From Chitinophaga pinensis (GTDB lineage Bacteria; Bacteroidota; Bacteroidia; Chitinophagales; Chitinophagaceae): a stretch of 64,000 bases of DNA. The stretch is taken from assembly GCA_945876095.1 (NCBI GenBank), contig CAMCMP010000004.1, forward strand, positions 109,790 through 173,789, written 5' to 3'. The notes beneath the pieces were generated by a model, which was given only the letters and a program-made list of their open reading frames with translations, was not told the DNA's origin and searched no databases. Below are positions 26,094 to 35,528 of this stretch, piece by piece (position 1 is the stretch's first letter; each line of letters opens with the position of its first letter). A program made the translations under genes and the position numbers.

Positions 26094-29000
26094 ATGCATC
26101 TAAAATCGCTTCTAAAAACCAACGCCCTTATAATCATAACGCTCCTAATGAGTTTCTCTGCTTTTGCGCAGGCGCCTAATTTATTGAACTACCAAGGGGT
26201 AGCAAGAAATGCGGTAGGTAATCCTTTGCCAAATCAGACGATGAAACTTCGTTTATCGGTTCATGATTTATTGCAATCGGGAGCGGTGGTGTATTCAGAA
26301 ATAAGACAGATAACTACCAATCTAGGTGGACTGTTTTCAGTACAGATAGGAAGTGCAGGTGCTAGTAGTAGTACTGGAACATTGGGTGGCGTAAACTGGA
26401 TAGTAGGAAATAAATTTTTACAAGTAGAATTAGATCCAGCATCTAATAATAATTATATCGACATTGGAACGGTGCAGTTGGTGAGTGTGCCCTATGCTTT
26501 TGGAGCAGGCACTGCGGCTACTGTTAAAACGAATGCTAATTTAATAGGCGTGGTGACGAGTGTGGGTAATGCCACCTCTATTGCAAGTGGAGCTATCACG
26601 AGTGATATGATAGTAACGCTGAATAAATCGAAGGTAGGTTTAGATTTAGTTAATAATACCAGTGATGCAGCAAAACCCATTAGTGAATTAACGCAAGTTG
26701 CATTGGGTACAAAATTAAATATTTCGGATAGTGCAAACGGTTATATTACACCAACGCAATTGGCTAGTTATAATTTTTCACGCGGAAATAGTGCAGTTAC
26801 TATTGATACCACAAATTTATCTAATCGGATTAATTTAAAATCGAATGCAGTAGATGTAAACAATCTTGCTACAGTGGTTGCTGCTAATACAGCTTCAATT
26901 ACTGCAGAAACAATAAGAGCCACCGCTACTGAAGTCATTTTAACTTCGAAAATTGCATCTAATACAGCAAGTATTACTGCCAACACTGCTGCTATAAATT
27001 TAAAAGCAAGTGCTGATGATTTAGCTACACTAACAACAAATGTAAGAAGTAACACGGCCAGTATTACATCGAATACAATTGATATTGCGATTCTAAAAAC
27101 TAATATAGCTTCTAACACAGCAAGCATCTCATCTAATACTGCTGCACTTGCATTAAAAGCGAATATAGCTTCACCTATTTTTACAGGAACAGTTACTACA
27201 AGTGTTATTAATACAGGCGCCTTAAGTTCAACTAGTGTTACAGCACCTACCTATGCATCTACTCCCAAAACATTAAGCTATACAGGAACTACTATTAATT
27301 GGAACCCTGCACAAGGATTAAATGCAGCGATTACTTTAACACAAAATAGTGCGTTGAATTTTACTGCTGCTCCTCCAGTGGGTACTTACGGAACAATTGT
27401 TTTAACGCAGGATGGAACAGGAAGTAGAACGATTAATCTACCAACCATTGCTAGTGTTACAAATAAAGTGTTAGGATCTACCTCAACGAGTACGGTTACT
27501 TTATCAACTGCTGCTAACTCAAAAGACATTTTAAATTTTTATTTCGATGGTACTAATTGCTATTGGAATATTGGTCAAGGATATGGGACAGCAGCAAGCG
27601 CATCAAATTCAGGCAACACTAATTTAGCATCGGCTGTTACAGGAATATTAGCAGTTGCAAACGGCGGAACGGGTGCAGCTTCTTTAACAGGTTATGTGAA
27701 AGGAGCAGGTACTTCTGTCTTGACTGCAAATGCATCTATTCCTGTTGCTGATGTTACAGGTGCTGCGCCTTTAGCTTCGCCCACTTTTACGGGAACAGTT
27801 ACCACCGGTATAATTAACACAGGCGCATTAAGTGCTACCAGTGTTAATACAGGAATAATTACTGCTACCAGCGTTAACTCACCTATTTATGCCTCTACAC
27901 CGCAAGCCTTAACGGATGGTTCAACAATCAATTGGAATCCAGCTCTTGGATTAAATGCAAGTGTAACCTTAGGGGGAAATAGAACAATGAGTTTTACAAG
28001 TACGCCAATAGCAGGTGCTTATGGGACATTGGTTGTATCTCAAGATGCAATTGGAAACAGAACCATCACATTACCCACCACTGCAAATAAAATATTGGGT
28101 TCAACTTCAACAACAACCATTGCATTGTCATCTTCTGCGAATGCAAAAGATATTTTGAACTTCTATTATGATGGCACCAACTGCTATTGGAATATTGGTC
28201 AAGGATACGGAACAGCAGCTAGTTCATCATCAACAAATCTTACCACCAGCGTAACTGGAACATTGCCTGTTGCAAATGGGGGTACTGGTGCAACCACATT
28301 AACAGGAATTATAAAAGGAACAGGAACTAGTTCATTAACTGCAGCTGTTGCCGGCACAGATTATCAAGCGCCTCTTAACTTAACTACAAATGGAACAGGC
28401 GTTGCAACATTATCAGGGACTACTTTAAATATTCCTACTCCTTCTGCAGGTAGTACACATACAATTGGTGAATCTTATGGTGGGGGAATTGTTTTTTATA
28501 CTTGGGATGGTGGAGCACATGGTTTGATTGGGGCAAACACAGAATTAAATAGCGGCCAAGCAATGACTTGGGGTGGTGGTTCAGGCACCTACGTTGGAAC
28601 TACAAGTTATTATGGTGTTTTAGGCGGAAAATTGAATACTCAAAGGATATTGAATGTTATACCTGTACCTACTTATGGTAACGGAGATCCACAGACAGGA
28701 CAAAGGTGTGCAGCGTTTTGGGCAGCTACCTATTTAAATGCAGGAGTTGTTGTAAGTGGTGTAACTACTATACCGCAATTTTCTGATTGGTATTTACCCA
28801 ATGCCTATGAGTTAACACTTTTTTCGACTAAGTCAGAATATTTTCCCAACTGTAATTTCGCAACTCATGATCATTGGTCATCTTCAGAAAGAAGTGATTA
28901 TGCCTATTTAGCGTACGCTTTAGGTGCTAATTCTAACACTTACGTTTATCAAACCAATAAAACTTCAACTAATTATGTTGTAGCTATACGTTCTTTCTAA
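26094..29000 (+). CDS. Large secreted fibre-like surface protein with phage-tail-type repeats
   Basis: The 968-residue product has a signal peptide ending at FSAFAQA. Its N-terminal module (about 27-140; LLNYQGVARNAVGNPLP) is typical of Bacteroidota surface proteins. Residues about 264-365 repeat SNTASITSNTA-like blocks that look like a helical or trimeric stalk. Two homologous modules (about 384-502 and 596-709) share YASTP, NWNPA.GLNA, RTI.LPT, KDILNFY and NCYWNIGQGYGTA. They recall phage tail-fibre repeats. Between and after them are VANGGTGA..LTG segments. The C-terminal 180 residues resemble the DUF1566/Lcl family (FSDWYLPNAYELTLFS, HDHWSSSE). No T9SS tail is present. It is probably an adhesin or fibre; ligand unknown. 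Confidence 0.75.
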   Translation: MHLKSLLKTNALIIITLLMSFSAFAQAPNLLNYQGVARNAVGNPLPNQTMKLRLSVHDLLQSGAVVYSEIRQITTNLGGLFSVQIGSAGASSSTGTLGGVNWIVGNKFLQVELDPASNNNYIDIGTVQLVSVPYAFGAGTAATVKTNANLIGVVTSVGNATSIASGAITSDMIVTLNKSKVGLDLVNNTSDAAKPISELTQVALGTKLNISDSANGYITPTQLASYNFSRGNSAVTIDTTNLSNRINLKSNAVDVNNLATVVAANTASITAETIRATATEVILTSKIASNTASITANTAAINLKASADDLATLTTNVRSNTASITSNTIDIAILKTNIASNTASISSNTAALALKANIASPIFTGTVTTSVINTGALSSTSVTAPTYASTPKTLSYTGTTINWNPAQGLNAAITLTQNSALNFTAAPPVGTYGTIVLTQDGTGSRTINLPTIASVTNKVLGSTSTSTVTLSTAANSKDILNFYFDGTNCYWNIGQGYGTAASASNSGNTNLASAVTGILAVANGGTGAASLTGYVKGAGTSVLTANASIPVADVTGAAPLASPTFTGTVTTGIINTGALSATSVNTGIITATSVNSPIYASTPQALTDGSTINWNPALGLNASVTLGGNRTMSFTSTPIAGAYGTLVVSQDAIGNRTITLPTTANKILGSTSTTTIALSSSANAKDILNFYYDGTNCYWNIGQGYGTAASSSSTNLTTSVTGTLPVANGGTGATTLTGIIKGTGTSSLTAAVAGTDYQAPLNLTTNGTGVATLSGTTLNIPTPSAGSTHTIGESYGGGIVFYTWDGGAHGLIGANTELNSGQAMTWGGGSGTYVGTTSYYGVLGGKLNTQRILNVIPVPTYGNGDPQTGQRCAAFWAATYLNAGVVVSGVTTIPQFSDWYLPNAYELTLFSTKSEYFPNCNFATHDHWSSSERSDYAYLAYALGANSNTYVYQTNKTSTNYVVAIRSF

Positions 29001-29009
29001 ATATTAATC

Positions 29010-29807
29010 ATGAAAAAACTCTTCACTCTATTACTCCTTTCGACCGCATTTATTTCTAATGCGCAAAGAGCCATGTTTGGGGGACATAATAATTATAGTG
29101 CACCTGTTGGGTCTAGTCAAGCTCCTTCTCTTATTACCAATGGGTTGGCGTTAAGTTTAGATGCATCTAATTCAGCAAGTTACCCAGGAAGTGGTACAAC
29201 ATGGACTAATTTAGTTACTGGAAGTACAGTGACTAATTTTACTTTAAATAATAATGTAACTTATAATTCTGCAAATGGAGGTATATTAAGATTTGCAGAT
29301 GGAGGATTGGCATCAACCGCAAATTCTTTGGGAAGATTTACTAAATACACCATAGAAACTTGGGTGAAATTGGCAGGAACTTCTGGAGGCTATCCATGTC
29401 TTTTTACTGAAAGTGTTAACCAATCCATAGGAGGTGCAAATATGATATTAGGATACAATACCCAATTTGGCGCCTCCAATCAGTATACTTCTGGGTTTAA
29501 TTCTGACTCTTGGCATGTTTATACTACCACTTCTAATACAAGTGATGCAAATAATTGGGTACAAATTGTAGCAACATATGATGGAAATATTTGTACAATC
29601 TATAAGAACGGAATTAATATAGGAAGTGGGTCAATAGGAAGTACTAGTATTAATTCAGCAAATCTGGGATATAATATTGGGAAACGTTGGGACCAATCAA
29701 ACTATTCTTTTGGAGATTATGCCATTGTAAGATTGTACAATCGAGATCTATCTTCGTCTGAAGTAACCAACAATTTTGAAGTACTTAAATCTCGCTTTGG
29801 TTTATAA
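29010..29807 (+). CDS. Secreted LamG/concanavalin-A-like domain protein 1
   Basis: The 265-residue product has a signal peptide (MKKLFTLLLLSTAFISNAQ) and a single lectin-like beta-sandwich. Markers are LALSLDASNSASYPG, YTIETWVKLAGT, NWVQIVATYDGN and the C-terminal IVRLYNRDLSSSEVTNNFE, all typical of LamG_3 domains. It ends a few residues after the sandwich without a sorting tail. It lies 9 nt after the fibre gene and 8 nt before its paralogue. A carbohydrate-binding or adhesive role is suggested by the fold only. Confidence 0.8.
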   Translation: MKKLFTLLLLSTAFISNAQRAMFGGHNNYSAPVGSSQAPSLITNGLALSLDASNSASYPGSGTTWTNLVTGSTVTNFTLNNNVTYNSANGGILRFADGGLASTANSLGRFTKYTIETWVKLAGTSGGYPCLFTESVNQSIGGANMILGYNTQFGASNQYTSGFNSDSWHVYTTTSNTSDANNWVQIVATYDGNICTIYKNGINIGSGSIGSTSINSANLGYNIGKRWDQSNYSFGDYAIVRLYNRDLSSSEVTNNFEVLKSRFGL

Positions 29808-29815
29808 AAAATAAT

Positions 29816-30628
29816 ATGAAAAAACTCATCACCCTATTCCTCCTCTCCACCGCATTCATCTCCAATGCACAGGAATCTTTTTTTAAAGGGAATAATAATT
29901 ATACTGCACCTGCATCAGCGCCATTTCAAGCGCCAGTCATTGAAACAGTTGGTTTAATTTTAAATTTAGATGCGGCTAATTCTGCTAGTTATCCTGGAAC
30001 AGGAACAACCTGGACAAATTTAGTAACAGGCTATGCAGTGACTAGTTTTACTTTAAATAGTAACATCAGCTATGTCTCTTCCAATGGAGGTTTATTAAGA
30101 TTTTTAGATGGGGGATGGGCAACAACATCTAGCTCATTTGGAAGACTTACCAGTTATTCAATTGAAGTATGGGTAAAAATTGCGGGAACATCTGGGCCGG
30201 CACCCAATGCTAATTATACACCTTGTATATTTTCCGAAATTTACAGTGGCAGTATCAATATGATATTAGCCTATAATGCATACAATTTCCCAACGAGTTC
30301 AAATCAATACACAGCAGGTTATTATGATGGAGGATGGAATACTTTTTCTACTTCATCTAATACGAGTGATGTAAATAATTGGGTTCATATTGTAGCTACT
30401 TACAGTGGGACAACCTGTATCATTTATAAAAATGGAATACCAATTGGTACTGGAACAATTGGCAGTAATCCAAATACCTCCAATGCTGGATATTTTATTG
30501 GCCATCGTTGGGATATGGCAGATTTGGTTTACGGTGATTATTCTATTGTTAATATGTATAACAGAGCCTTAACCCCCACTCAAGTCACCTCCAATTTTGA
30601 AGCAGTAAAATCGAGATTTGGATTGTAA
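29816..30628 (+). CDS. Secreted LamG/concanavalin-A-like domain protein 2 (tandem paralogue)
   Basis: The 270-residue product is a clear tandem duplicate of the preceding gene. It has an almost identical signal peptide, the same LDAANSASYPGTGTTWTNL and YSIEVWVKIAGTSG segments and the same SRFGL ending, with an insertion near residue 120 (GPAPNANYTPC). The two copies differ throughout the loops, as expected for diverging binding faces. It completes a three-gene operon with the fibre protein. No sorting domain is visible, so surface attachment, if any, must be indirect. Confidence 0.8.
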   Translation: MKKLITLFLLSTAFISNAQESFFKGNNNYTAPASAPFQAPVIETVGLILNLDAANSASYPGTGTTWTNLVTGYAVTSFTLNSNISYVSSNGGLLRFLDGGWATTSSSFGRLTSYSIEVWVKIAGTSGPAPNANYTPCIFSEIYSGSINMILAYNAYNFPTSSNQYTAGYYDGGWNTFSTSSNTSDVNNWVHIVATYSGTTCIIYKNGIPIGTGTIGSNPNTSNAGYFIGHRWDMADLVYGDYSIVNMYNRALTPTQVTSNFEAVKSRFGL

Positions 30629-30722
30629 AATAACAGTTAAAACTAATCTGTATTAAATAGTTTAGAAGGAAGTCTTTTAAACTCATCTCTTTAGGTATAG
30701 ATTGCAGATATAAAATAATTAA

Positions 30723-30890
30723 TTAAAATCGTAAGAGCAGGAGCCCTTCTCTTTGCCTTTGATATCCCCAGTCATTAAAATAAGACTTCATCTGCCAGCG
30801 AGAAATAGCAATTTCTTCACAACAAATGCCTGTACAACTTTTTACTGCATTAAATCCATAAGATTTCCAGGCCCATTGAACAATGTTCAT
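30723..30890 (-). CDS. Possible small cysteine-containing protein (55 residues)
   Basis: An open frame on the minus strand runs from ATG 30890 to TAA. It encodes MNIVQWAWKSYGFNAVKS, then CTGICCEEI, then ISRWQMKSYFNDWGYQRQ and a leucine-rich end. Its composition (W, Y, K, E) looks protein-like, unlike the overlapping plus-strand frame. I do not recognise a family. A stop lies in frame 12 nt upstream of the ATG, so it is not the tail of a longer gene in this frame, although it could be a decayed remnant. It faces away from the AbiE-type operon. Confidence 0.3.
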   Translation of the reverse strand: MNIVQWAWKSYGFNAVKSCTGICCEEIAISRWQMKSYFNDWGYQRQREGLLLLRF

Positions 30891-30917
30891 AAGCTTTTTG
30901 TTACCTTTTTATATAAA

Positions 30918-30950
30918 TTTGTAACAATTCTGATAATTATCTTATCTTTA
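30918..30950 (+). promoter_or_regulatory. Promoter of the AbiE-type operon (TTTG - 21 nt - TATCTTTA)
   Basis: TTTG (30918-30921) and TATCTTTA (30943-30950; 7 of 8 matches to TAnnTTTG) are 21 nt apart, which fits the Bacteroidota -33/-7 layout. Only ACGC separates the box from the ATG at 30955, so transcription would begin at or next to the start codon. Confidence 0.6.
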
Positions 30951-30954
30951 ACGC

Positions 30955-31584
30955 ATGAGCGTACATCAAGATATAGCTGATAATATACAATTAAGAAAAG
31001 CGGGAGATATTTTTTTCCCAACAGAGTTTCGTATGCTCGGAACAGACAATGCTATTAAAATGGCGCTTTCTAGATTAGTGAAAGAGAAAATGATTGATCG
31101 TTTATTGCATGGGATCTATTATAAACCGAAACAACATCAACTTTTTGGAAATATTCAACCATCTCTAGAAATGATTGCAAATGCGATTGCTGCCAGAGAT
31201 CATTTAATCATTAAACCTACTGGCATTAGCGCGTTAAATAAATTAGGCATATCCCAACAAGTTCCCACAAAGCATGTCTATATCACTAATGGCCAAACGA
31301 GAAAATATAATATTGAAGGGAATGAAATACATTTTAAAAGTGCTAGCCCAAAAAAATTAGCCCTTACAGGCCCCATAAGTTCGCTCGTAATTCTCGCTAT
31401 GGATGAATTAGGTCCTAGCTTAATGGATGTAACAGTAGCTAGTCAAATAAAAGGATTACTGCAAAACGAAAAGGAGGCCCTATTAGAAAATGATATCAAG
31501 CTAGCGCCTTCATGGATTGCAAAAGAACTTTTTAATTTAGTTTCTTCATCACAATTCAAACACAGTGCAAATGAACTGGTTTAA
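30955..31584 (+). CDS. AbiEi-like/DUF6088 antitoxin
   Basis: The 209-residue protein begins with a winged-helix segment (IFFPTEFRMLGTDNAIKMALSRLVKEKMIDRLLHGIYYKP), as expected for AbiEi-type antitoxins that bind their own promoter. The C-terminal half (about 60-209) contains IIKPTGISALNKLGISQQVPTKH, which is typical of the DUF6088 group. The gene overlaps the start of the nucleotidyltransferase gene, the standard antitoxin-first order of type IV toxin-antitoxin modules. The exact antidote mechanism (transcriptional repression, direct neutralisation, or both) cannot be read from sequence. Confidence 0.85.
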   Translation: MSVHQDIADNIQLRKAGDIFFPTEFRMLGTDNAIKMALSRLVKEKMIDRLLHGIYYKPKQHQLFGNIQPSLEMIANAIAARDHLIIKPTGISALNKLGISQQVPTKHVYITNGQTRKYNIEGNEIHFKSASPKKLALTGPISSLVILAMDELGPSLMDVTVASQIKGLLQNEKEALLENDIKLAPSWIAKELFNLVSSSQFKHSANELV

Positions 31585-32587
31585 GCTGTCTGTCGAAGAC
31601 CGACTGGTCATATTACAACAAGCGAGTGTTTTAAGTGGAATAAATGAAAAGGCCTTGGAGAAAGACGTTTGGGTGACTATTGTTTTAAATGCTACGTTTA
31701 AAAATAAATATTCACAGCACTTACATTTTAAAGGCGGAACATCATTAAGTAAAGCATGGAATATAATTGAACGTTTTTCAGAGGATATAGATTTATCCAT
31801 TGATAGATCCTTTTATGGATTTTCAGAAGATTTATCTTTTTCTAAAATCAAGAAGCTAAAAAGAATTTCTAGCGAATTTGTCAGCATTGATTTTAAAGAT
31901 GAACTTGAAAAGACTCTTTACAAAATGGGAGTGCCTGCGCAAATTTTTACTTGTAAGGCGACACCCACTCTAGAAACAATGAAAGATACAGTGGATCCAC
32001 AGGAAATAGTGATTGAATATGTATCGATTCTGGAAAATGTTCCTTACTTACCCAATACAATTAAGGTAGAAATAAGCGCAAGATCAATAAAAGAAGCTAT
32101 TCAATTTCGACAAGTAAATGCGATAACTGAAAGCTTCTTCCCTAAAATTGAGTTGATAGGAAACGCTTTTCAAGTGGCTGCAATAGAACCACAAATCACC
32201 CTTCTAGAAAAATTATTCTTGTTACATGAAGAATTTACAAAGCCAATTTCAGCAATGCGTCACTTAAGAATGTCAAGGCATTTATATGATATATATAAAT
32301 TAAGCGACTCAATTTATGCGGACATAGCAATAAAAGATGGGGCATTATACGATCGAATTATCACGCATAGACAACACTTCATAAGGCAATCTGGGATAGA
32401 CTATAAAAATCATGGAAAGCAGAACATTTCATTTATTCCACCAAGCCATGTTTTAGGTCAATATAAAAATGATTACGAAAAAATGAATCTTAATATGATT
32501 TATGGTCCAGCTCCAACATTTGAAGTATTAATTGATAAGTTAAGTTCGCTACAAAAAGCAATTCAAAAATCTACTCATTCTTCCTAA
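31571..32587 (+). CDS. AbiEii/AbiGii-type nucleotidyltransferase toxin
   Basis: The 338-residue protein carries the DUF1814 nucleotidyltransferase core: FKGGTSLSKAW (the GGT/S loop), then RFSEDIDLSI with the catalytic DxD-like pair. Later family motifs are LEKLFLLHEEF and RHLYDIYKL. Related toxins transfer nucleotides to tRNA 3' ends and stop translation, giving abortive phage defence or plasmid stabilisation. I start at ATG 31571; GTG 31565 is an alternative. Both overlap the antitoxin stop at 31584, so translation is coupled. Confidence 0.88.
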   Translation: MNWFKLSVEDRLVILQQASVLSGINEKALEKDVWVTIVLNATFKNKYSQHLHFKGGTSLSKAWNIIERFSEDIDLSIDRSFYGFSEDLSFSKIKKLKRISSEFVSIDFKDELEKTLYKMGVPAQIFTCKATPTLETMKDTVDPQEIVIEYVSILENVPYLPNTIKVEISARSIKEAIQFRQVNAITESFFPKIELIGNAFQVAAIEPQITLLEKLFLLHEEFTKPISAMRHLRMSRHLYDIYKLSDSIYADIAIKDGALYDRIITHRQHFIRQSGIDYKNHGKQNISFIPPSHVLGQYKNDYEKMNLNMIYGPAPTFEVLIDKLSSLQKAIQKSTHSS

Positions 32588-32615
32588 TCTATTCAATCGG
32601 TGTTAGGCCTTTGAC

Positions 32616-33995
32616 TTAAGATTGCCCCACACGATCCTTCCACATTTCATTGAAAGTCTTTTTACTAAATACTAAATCAGTTCTGTTTTCTTTCCAACCT
32701 TTAAATAATCCATTCACTACTTTATTCTTTAAATTTCCATTTCCTAGGTTCATCATTTTTCTATTCAAGCTCGCTATCTTCCAAAGTTTCCAAGCTGCCT
32801 TTTCGGCAAAACTATTCAGACCTTGCTTTACTGATTCCTGACGATTGTCTAATAACAATTCATGTAAATTTATTTTTACTGCACATACTTCTGTACAGGC
32901 ACCGCATAGAGAAGAGGCATAACTCAAGTGTTTAAAATCATCCATCCCTTGCAGATTCGGTGTTATGACACTTCCAATAGGTCCGCTATAAGTAGCACCA
33001 TAGGCATGCCCACCAATATTTTTATAAATAGGACAGGCGTTAAGGCAGGCACCACAACGAATACAATACAAACTTTCTCTTTGCTTTGGATTTTCTAAAA
33101 TATTGGTTCGACCATTATCTAATAAGATTACATACATTTCTTCTGGCCCATCTATTTCATTGGGTTGTTTAGGTCCGGTTACAATCGTATTGTAAACAGT
33201 TACTTTTTGTCCCGTTCCAAAAGTTGAAAGCAATGGCCAAAATAAACCTAGGTCTGTTAACGAAGGAATTACTTTTTCTATTCCAACAATCACAATATGG
33301 GTCTTTGGATAAGCGCAGGTTAATCGAGCATTGCCTTCATTTTCTGTGATGGCAATTGCACCAATATCACTGATGATAAAGTTGGCACCCGTTACACCAA
33401 TCTCAGCTTCTACATATTTTTCTCTTAAAATATCACGTGCTACTAAGGTTAATTGCTCTGGACTTAGATTAATAGGAGTACCTAATTTTTCATGAAATAA
33501 TTTGGCTACATCTTCCTTGTTTTTATGCATTGCCGGCGTTACAATATGGTAAGGAGCTTCGCCGTCTAGTTGTTGAATGTATTCGCCTAAGTCAGTCTCT
33601 ACACTTTCAATGCCATTTTTTTCTAGTTCGCTATTAAGATGTACCTCTTCGGTAACCATGCTCTTACTTTTAACGAGCTTCTTGCAATTTTTTTCTTTAC
33701 AAATTTTAATTACTTCTTCAATTGCTTGTGCAGCATTTTCAGCCCAAATTACCTTGCCACCTCTTTTAGTAAAATTGAGTTCAAAATTTTCTAATTGCTG
33801 ATCGAGGGTTTCAATCGCACGCCATTTAATATTCTTTGCCCTTTCTCTTGCTAAGTGTACATCAGTAAATTGTTCTTTTCCTTCTGGAACTTTTTCGTTG
33901 TACTTACCAATATTAAAATTAATTTTTCTACGATGCTCTAGATCATTGGCTTTGATAGTACTTTTCGCAATAAAATCTTGCAATTGATTGGTCAT
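32616..33995 (-). CDS. lutB: LutB/LldF-type lactate-oxidation iron-sulfur protein
   Basis: The 459-residue product has an N-terminal LUD domain and a C-terminal ferredoxin-like part with two [4Fe-4S] motifs: CIRCGACLNACPIY and CGACTEVCAVKI. The LUD region contains TGANFIISDIGAIAITENEGN. In LutABC this subunit relays electrons from L-lactate. Here it lies 19 nt downstream of kbl rather than beside lutA or lutC. lutC is about 22 kb away. The physiological donor and acceptor are therefore unclear. Confidence 0.9.
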   Translation of the reverse strand: MTNQLQDFIAKSTIKANDLEHRRKINFNIGKYNEKVPEGKEQFTDVHLARERAKNIKWRAIETLDQQLENFELNFTKRGGKVIWAENAAQAIEEVIKICKEKNCKKLVKSKSMVTEEVHLNSELEKNGIESVETDLGEYIQQLDGEAPYHIVTPAMHKNKEDVAKLFHEKLGTPINLSPEQLTLVARDILREKYVEAEIGVTGANFIISDIGAIAITENEGNARLTCAYPKTHIVIVGIEKVIPSLTDLGLFWPLLSTFGTGQKVTVYNTIVTGPKQPNEIDGPEEMYVILLDNGRTNILENPKQRESLYCIRCGACLNACPIYKNIGGHAYGATYSGPIGSVITPNLQGMDDFKHLSYASSLCGACTEVCAVKINLHELLLDNRQESVKQGLNSFAEKAAWKLWKIASLNRKMMNLGNGNLKNKVVNGLFKGWKENRTDLVFSKKTFNEMWKDRVGQS

Positions 33996-34014
33996 GATCT
34001 TAATTTTATTTAAA

Positions 34015-35208
34015 TCAATTATTTTTTAAAACCCCTAATTCTTTTCCCACTTTTGTAAACGCAAAGATAGCTTTATCGAGTTGCGCTGGTTCATGCGCAG
34101 CACTTAATTGTACACGAATTCTTGCCTGTCCCTTTGCTACCACTGGAAAAAAGAATCCAATCACATAAATTCCTTCTTCTAATAATTTTGAAGCAAAATT
34201 TTGCGCAATCACTGCATCATACAACATGATAGGGACAATCGGATGTTCGCCCGGCTTAATATCAAAACCAGCTTCGGTCATTTTGGTTCTAAAGTAAAGG
34301 GTGTTAGCAGCTAGCTTGTCTCTTAACTCCGTTGTTTCGCTAAGCATATCTAGTACCGCAATAGAAGCACCTACAATAGATGGAGCTAGCGTATTACTAA
34401 ATAAATAAGGTCTACTTCTTTGGCGAAGTAACTCAATAATGGCAGCATTGCCGCTGGTGAAACCACCGCTTGCTCCACCTAATGCTTTGCCCAATGTGCC
34501 GGTTATAATATCTATTCTTCCCAGCACCCCACGGTGTTCATGTGCCCCTCTTCCTGTTTTACCTAAAAAGCCAGAGGAGTGACATTCATCAATCATTACA
34601 ATGGCGTCATACTGGTCTGCTAAATCACAAATTTTGTCCAACTGCGCAATGGTGCCATCCATACTGAAAGACCCATCGGTAACAATAATGCGGCTGCGCA
34701 AATGAGCTGTTTCTTTTAATTTGGTTTCTAGGTCCTCCATATTATTATGCTCATAGCGATATCGCTGAGCCTTACACAATCTTACGCCATCTATAATGCT
34801 CGCATGATTGAGTGCATCACTAATAATGGCATCTTCTTCACCAAAGAGAGGTTCAAATAAACCTCCATTGGCATCAAAGGCTGCGGCATATAAAATGGTA
34901 TCTTCTGTACCTAGAAAAACAGATAATTTTTGTTCCAGTTCTTTATGGATGTCTTGTGTGCCACAGATGAATCGTACGCTACTCATTCCGTAACCCCGAC
35001 TATCAATATATTTTTTTGCTGCCTCAATCACTCTTGGATGAGAGGATAGTCCGAGATAATTGTTTGCACAAAAGTTGAGAACTTTCTTACCACCTACAAT
35101 AATTTCGGCTCCCTGATCACTGGTAATGATCCTTTCCGTTTTAAATAGACCCGCTTTTTCAATGGCGGCTACCTCATCGGCTATCCTAGAAATAAATTTT
35201 TGATTCAT
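34015..35208 (-). CDS. kbl: Glycine C-acetyltransferase (2-amino-3-ketobutyrate CoA ligase)
   Basis: Kbl is a PLP enzyme of the alpha-oxoamine synthase family that cleaves 2-amino-3-ketobutyrate to glycine and acetyl-CoA in threonine degradation. The 397-residue chain shows the family path: [51 protein letters not shown], the aspartate [12 protein letters not shown], and the PLP lysine in [15 protein letters not shown]. The match is close enough to name it Kbl over SPT or BioF. The expected partner threonine dehydrogenase is not in view. It is the first gene of a kbl-lutB pair. Confidence 0.93.
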   Translation of the reverse strand: MNQKFISRIADEVAAIEKAGLFKTERIITSDQGAEIIVGGKKVLNFCANNYLGLSSHPRVIEAAKKYIDSRGYGMSSVRFICGTQDIHKELEQKLSVFLGTEDTILYAAAFDANGGLFEPLFGEEDAIISDALNHASIIDGVRLCKAQRYRYEHNNMEDLETKLKETAHLRSRIIVTDGSFSMDGTIAQLDKICDLADQYDAIVMIDECHSSGFLGKTGRGAHEHRGVLGRIDIITGTLGKALGGASGGFTSGNAAIIELLRQRSRPYLFSNTLAPSIVGASIAVLDMLSETTELRDKLAANTLYFRTKMTEAGFDIKPGEHPIVPIMLYDAVIAQNFASKLLEEGIYVIGFFFPVVAKGQARIRVQLSAAHEPAQLDKAIFAFTKVGKELGVLKNN

Positions 35209-35528
35209 GCCTACAATTTAATGACGTAAAATTACGCAAGTGGCGGTTTAATTAGAAAGATTGTTTTAAGAATCTTAGAATGTATAGTGAGCAAGCAATC
35301 TGTATTTCAAAATTTACTAACATCTACCTAAAAAGACTAGAGTTTTTCGCTATCATTTGTTATCATCAAAAGATTTTGAAAAATCTCAATCTATTTGGAA
35401 TTCGCTTAAGTAGTTAGTAAGATTCCACTTTAATAGAAAGTGAACAATGAAAGGCATTCAATTCAAATAGTAATTCAGTGGCGCCAGGTCCTATAGAACG
35501 AAATTTAGGCAGGCTAAATTTTAACAAT
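35209..35528. other. Intergenic region without a recognised gene
   Basis: These 320 bp separate the kbl start from the end of the lipoprotein gene, both on the minus strand. I see no ORF with protein-like composition, no strong terminator hairpin and no repeat. It must hold the kbl promoter, but I cannot place it. Confidence 0.6.

Noticed and set aside
30629..30722. Terminator after the LamG operon
   Set aside because: A weak AGTTTA...TAAACT pairing exists, but no T run follows it, so I could not support a rho-independent terminator.
30753..30980. Plus-strand ORF of 75 codons before the AbiE operon
   Set aside because: It runs through the promoter and into the antitoxin start in another frame, has no recognisable domain, and lies opposite a more protein-like minus-strand frame.
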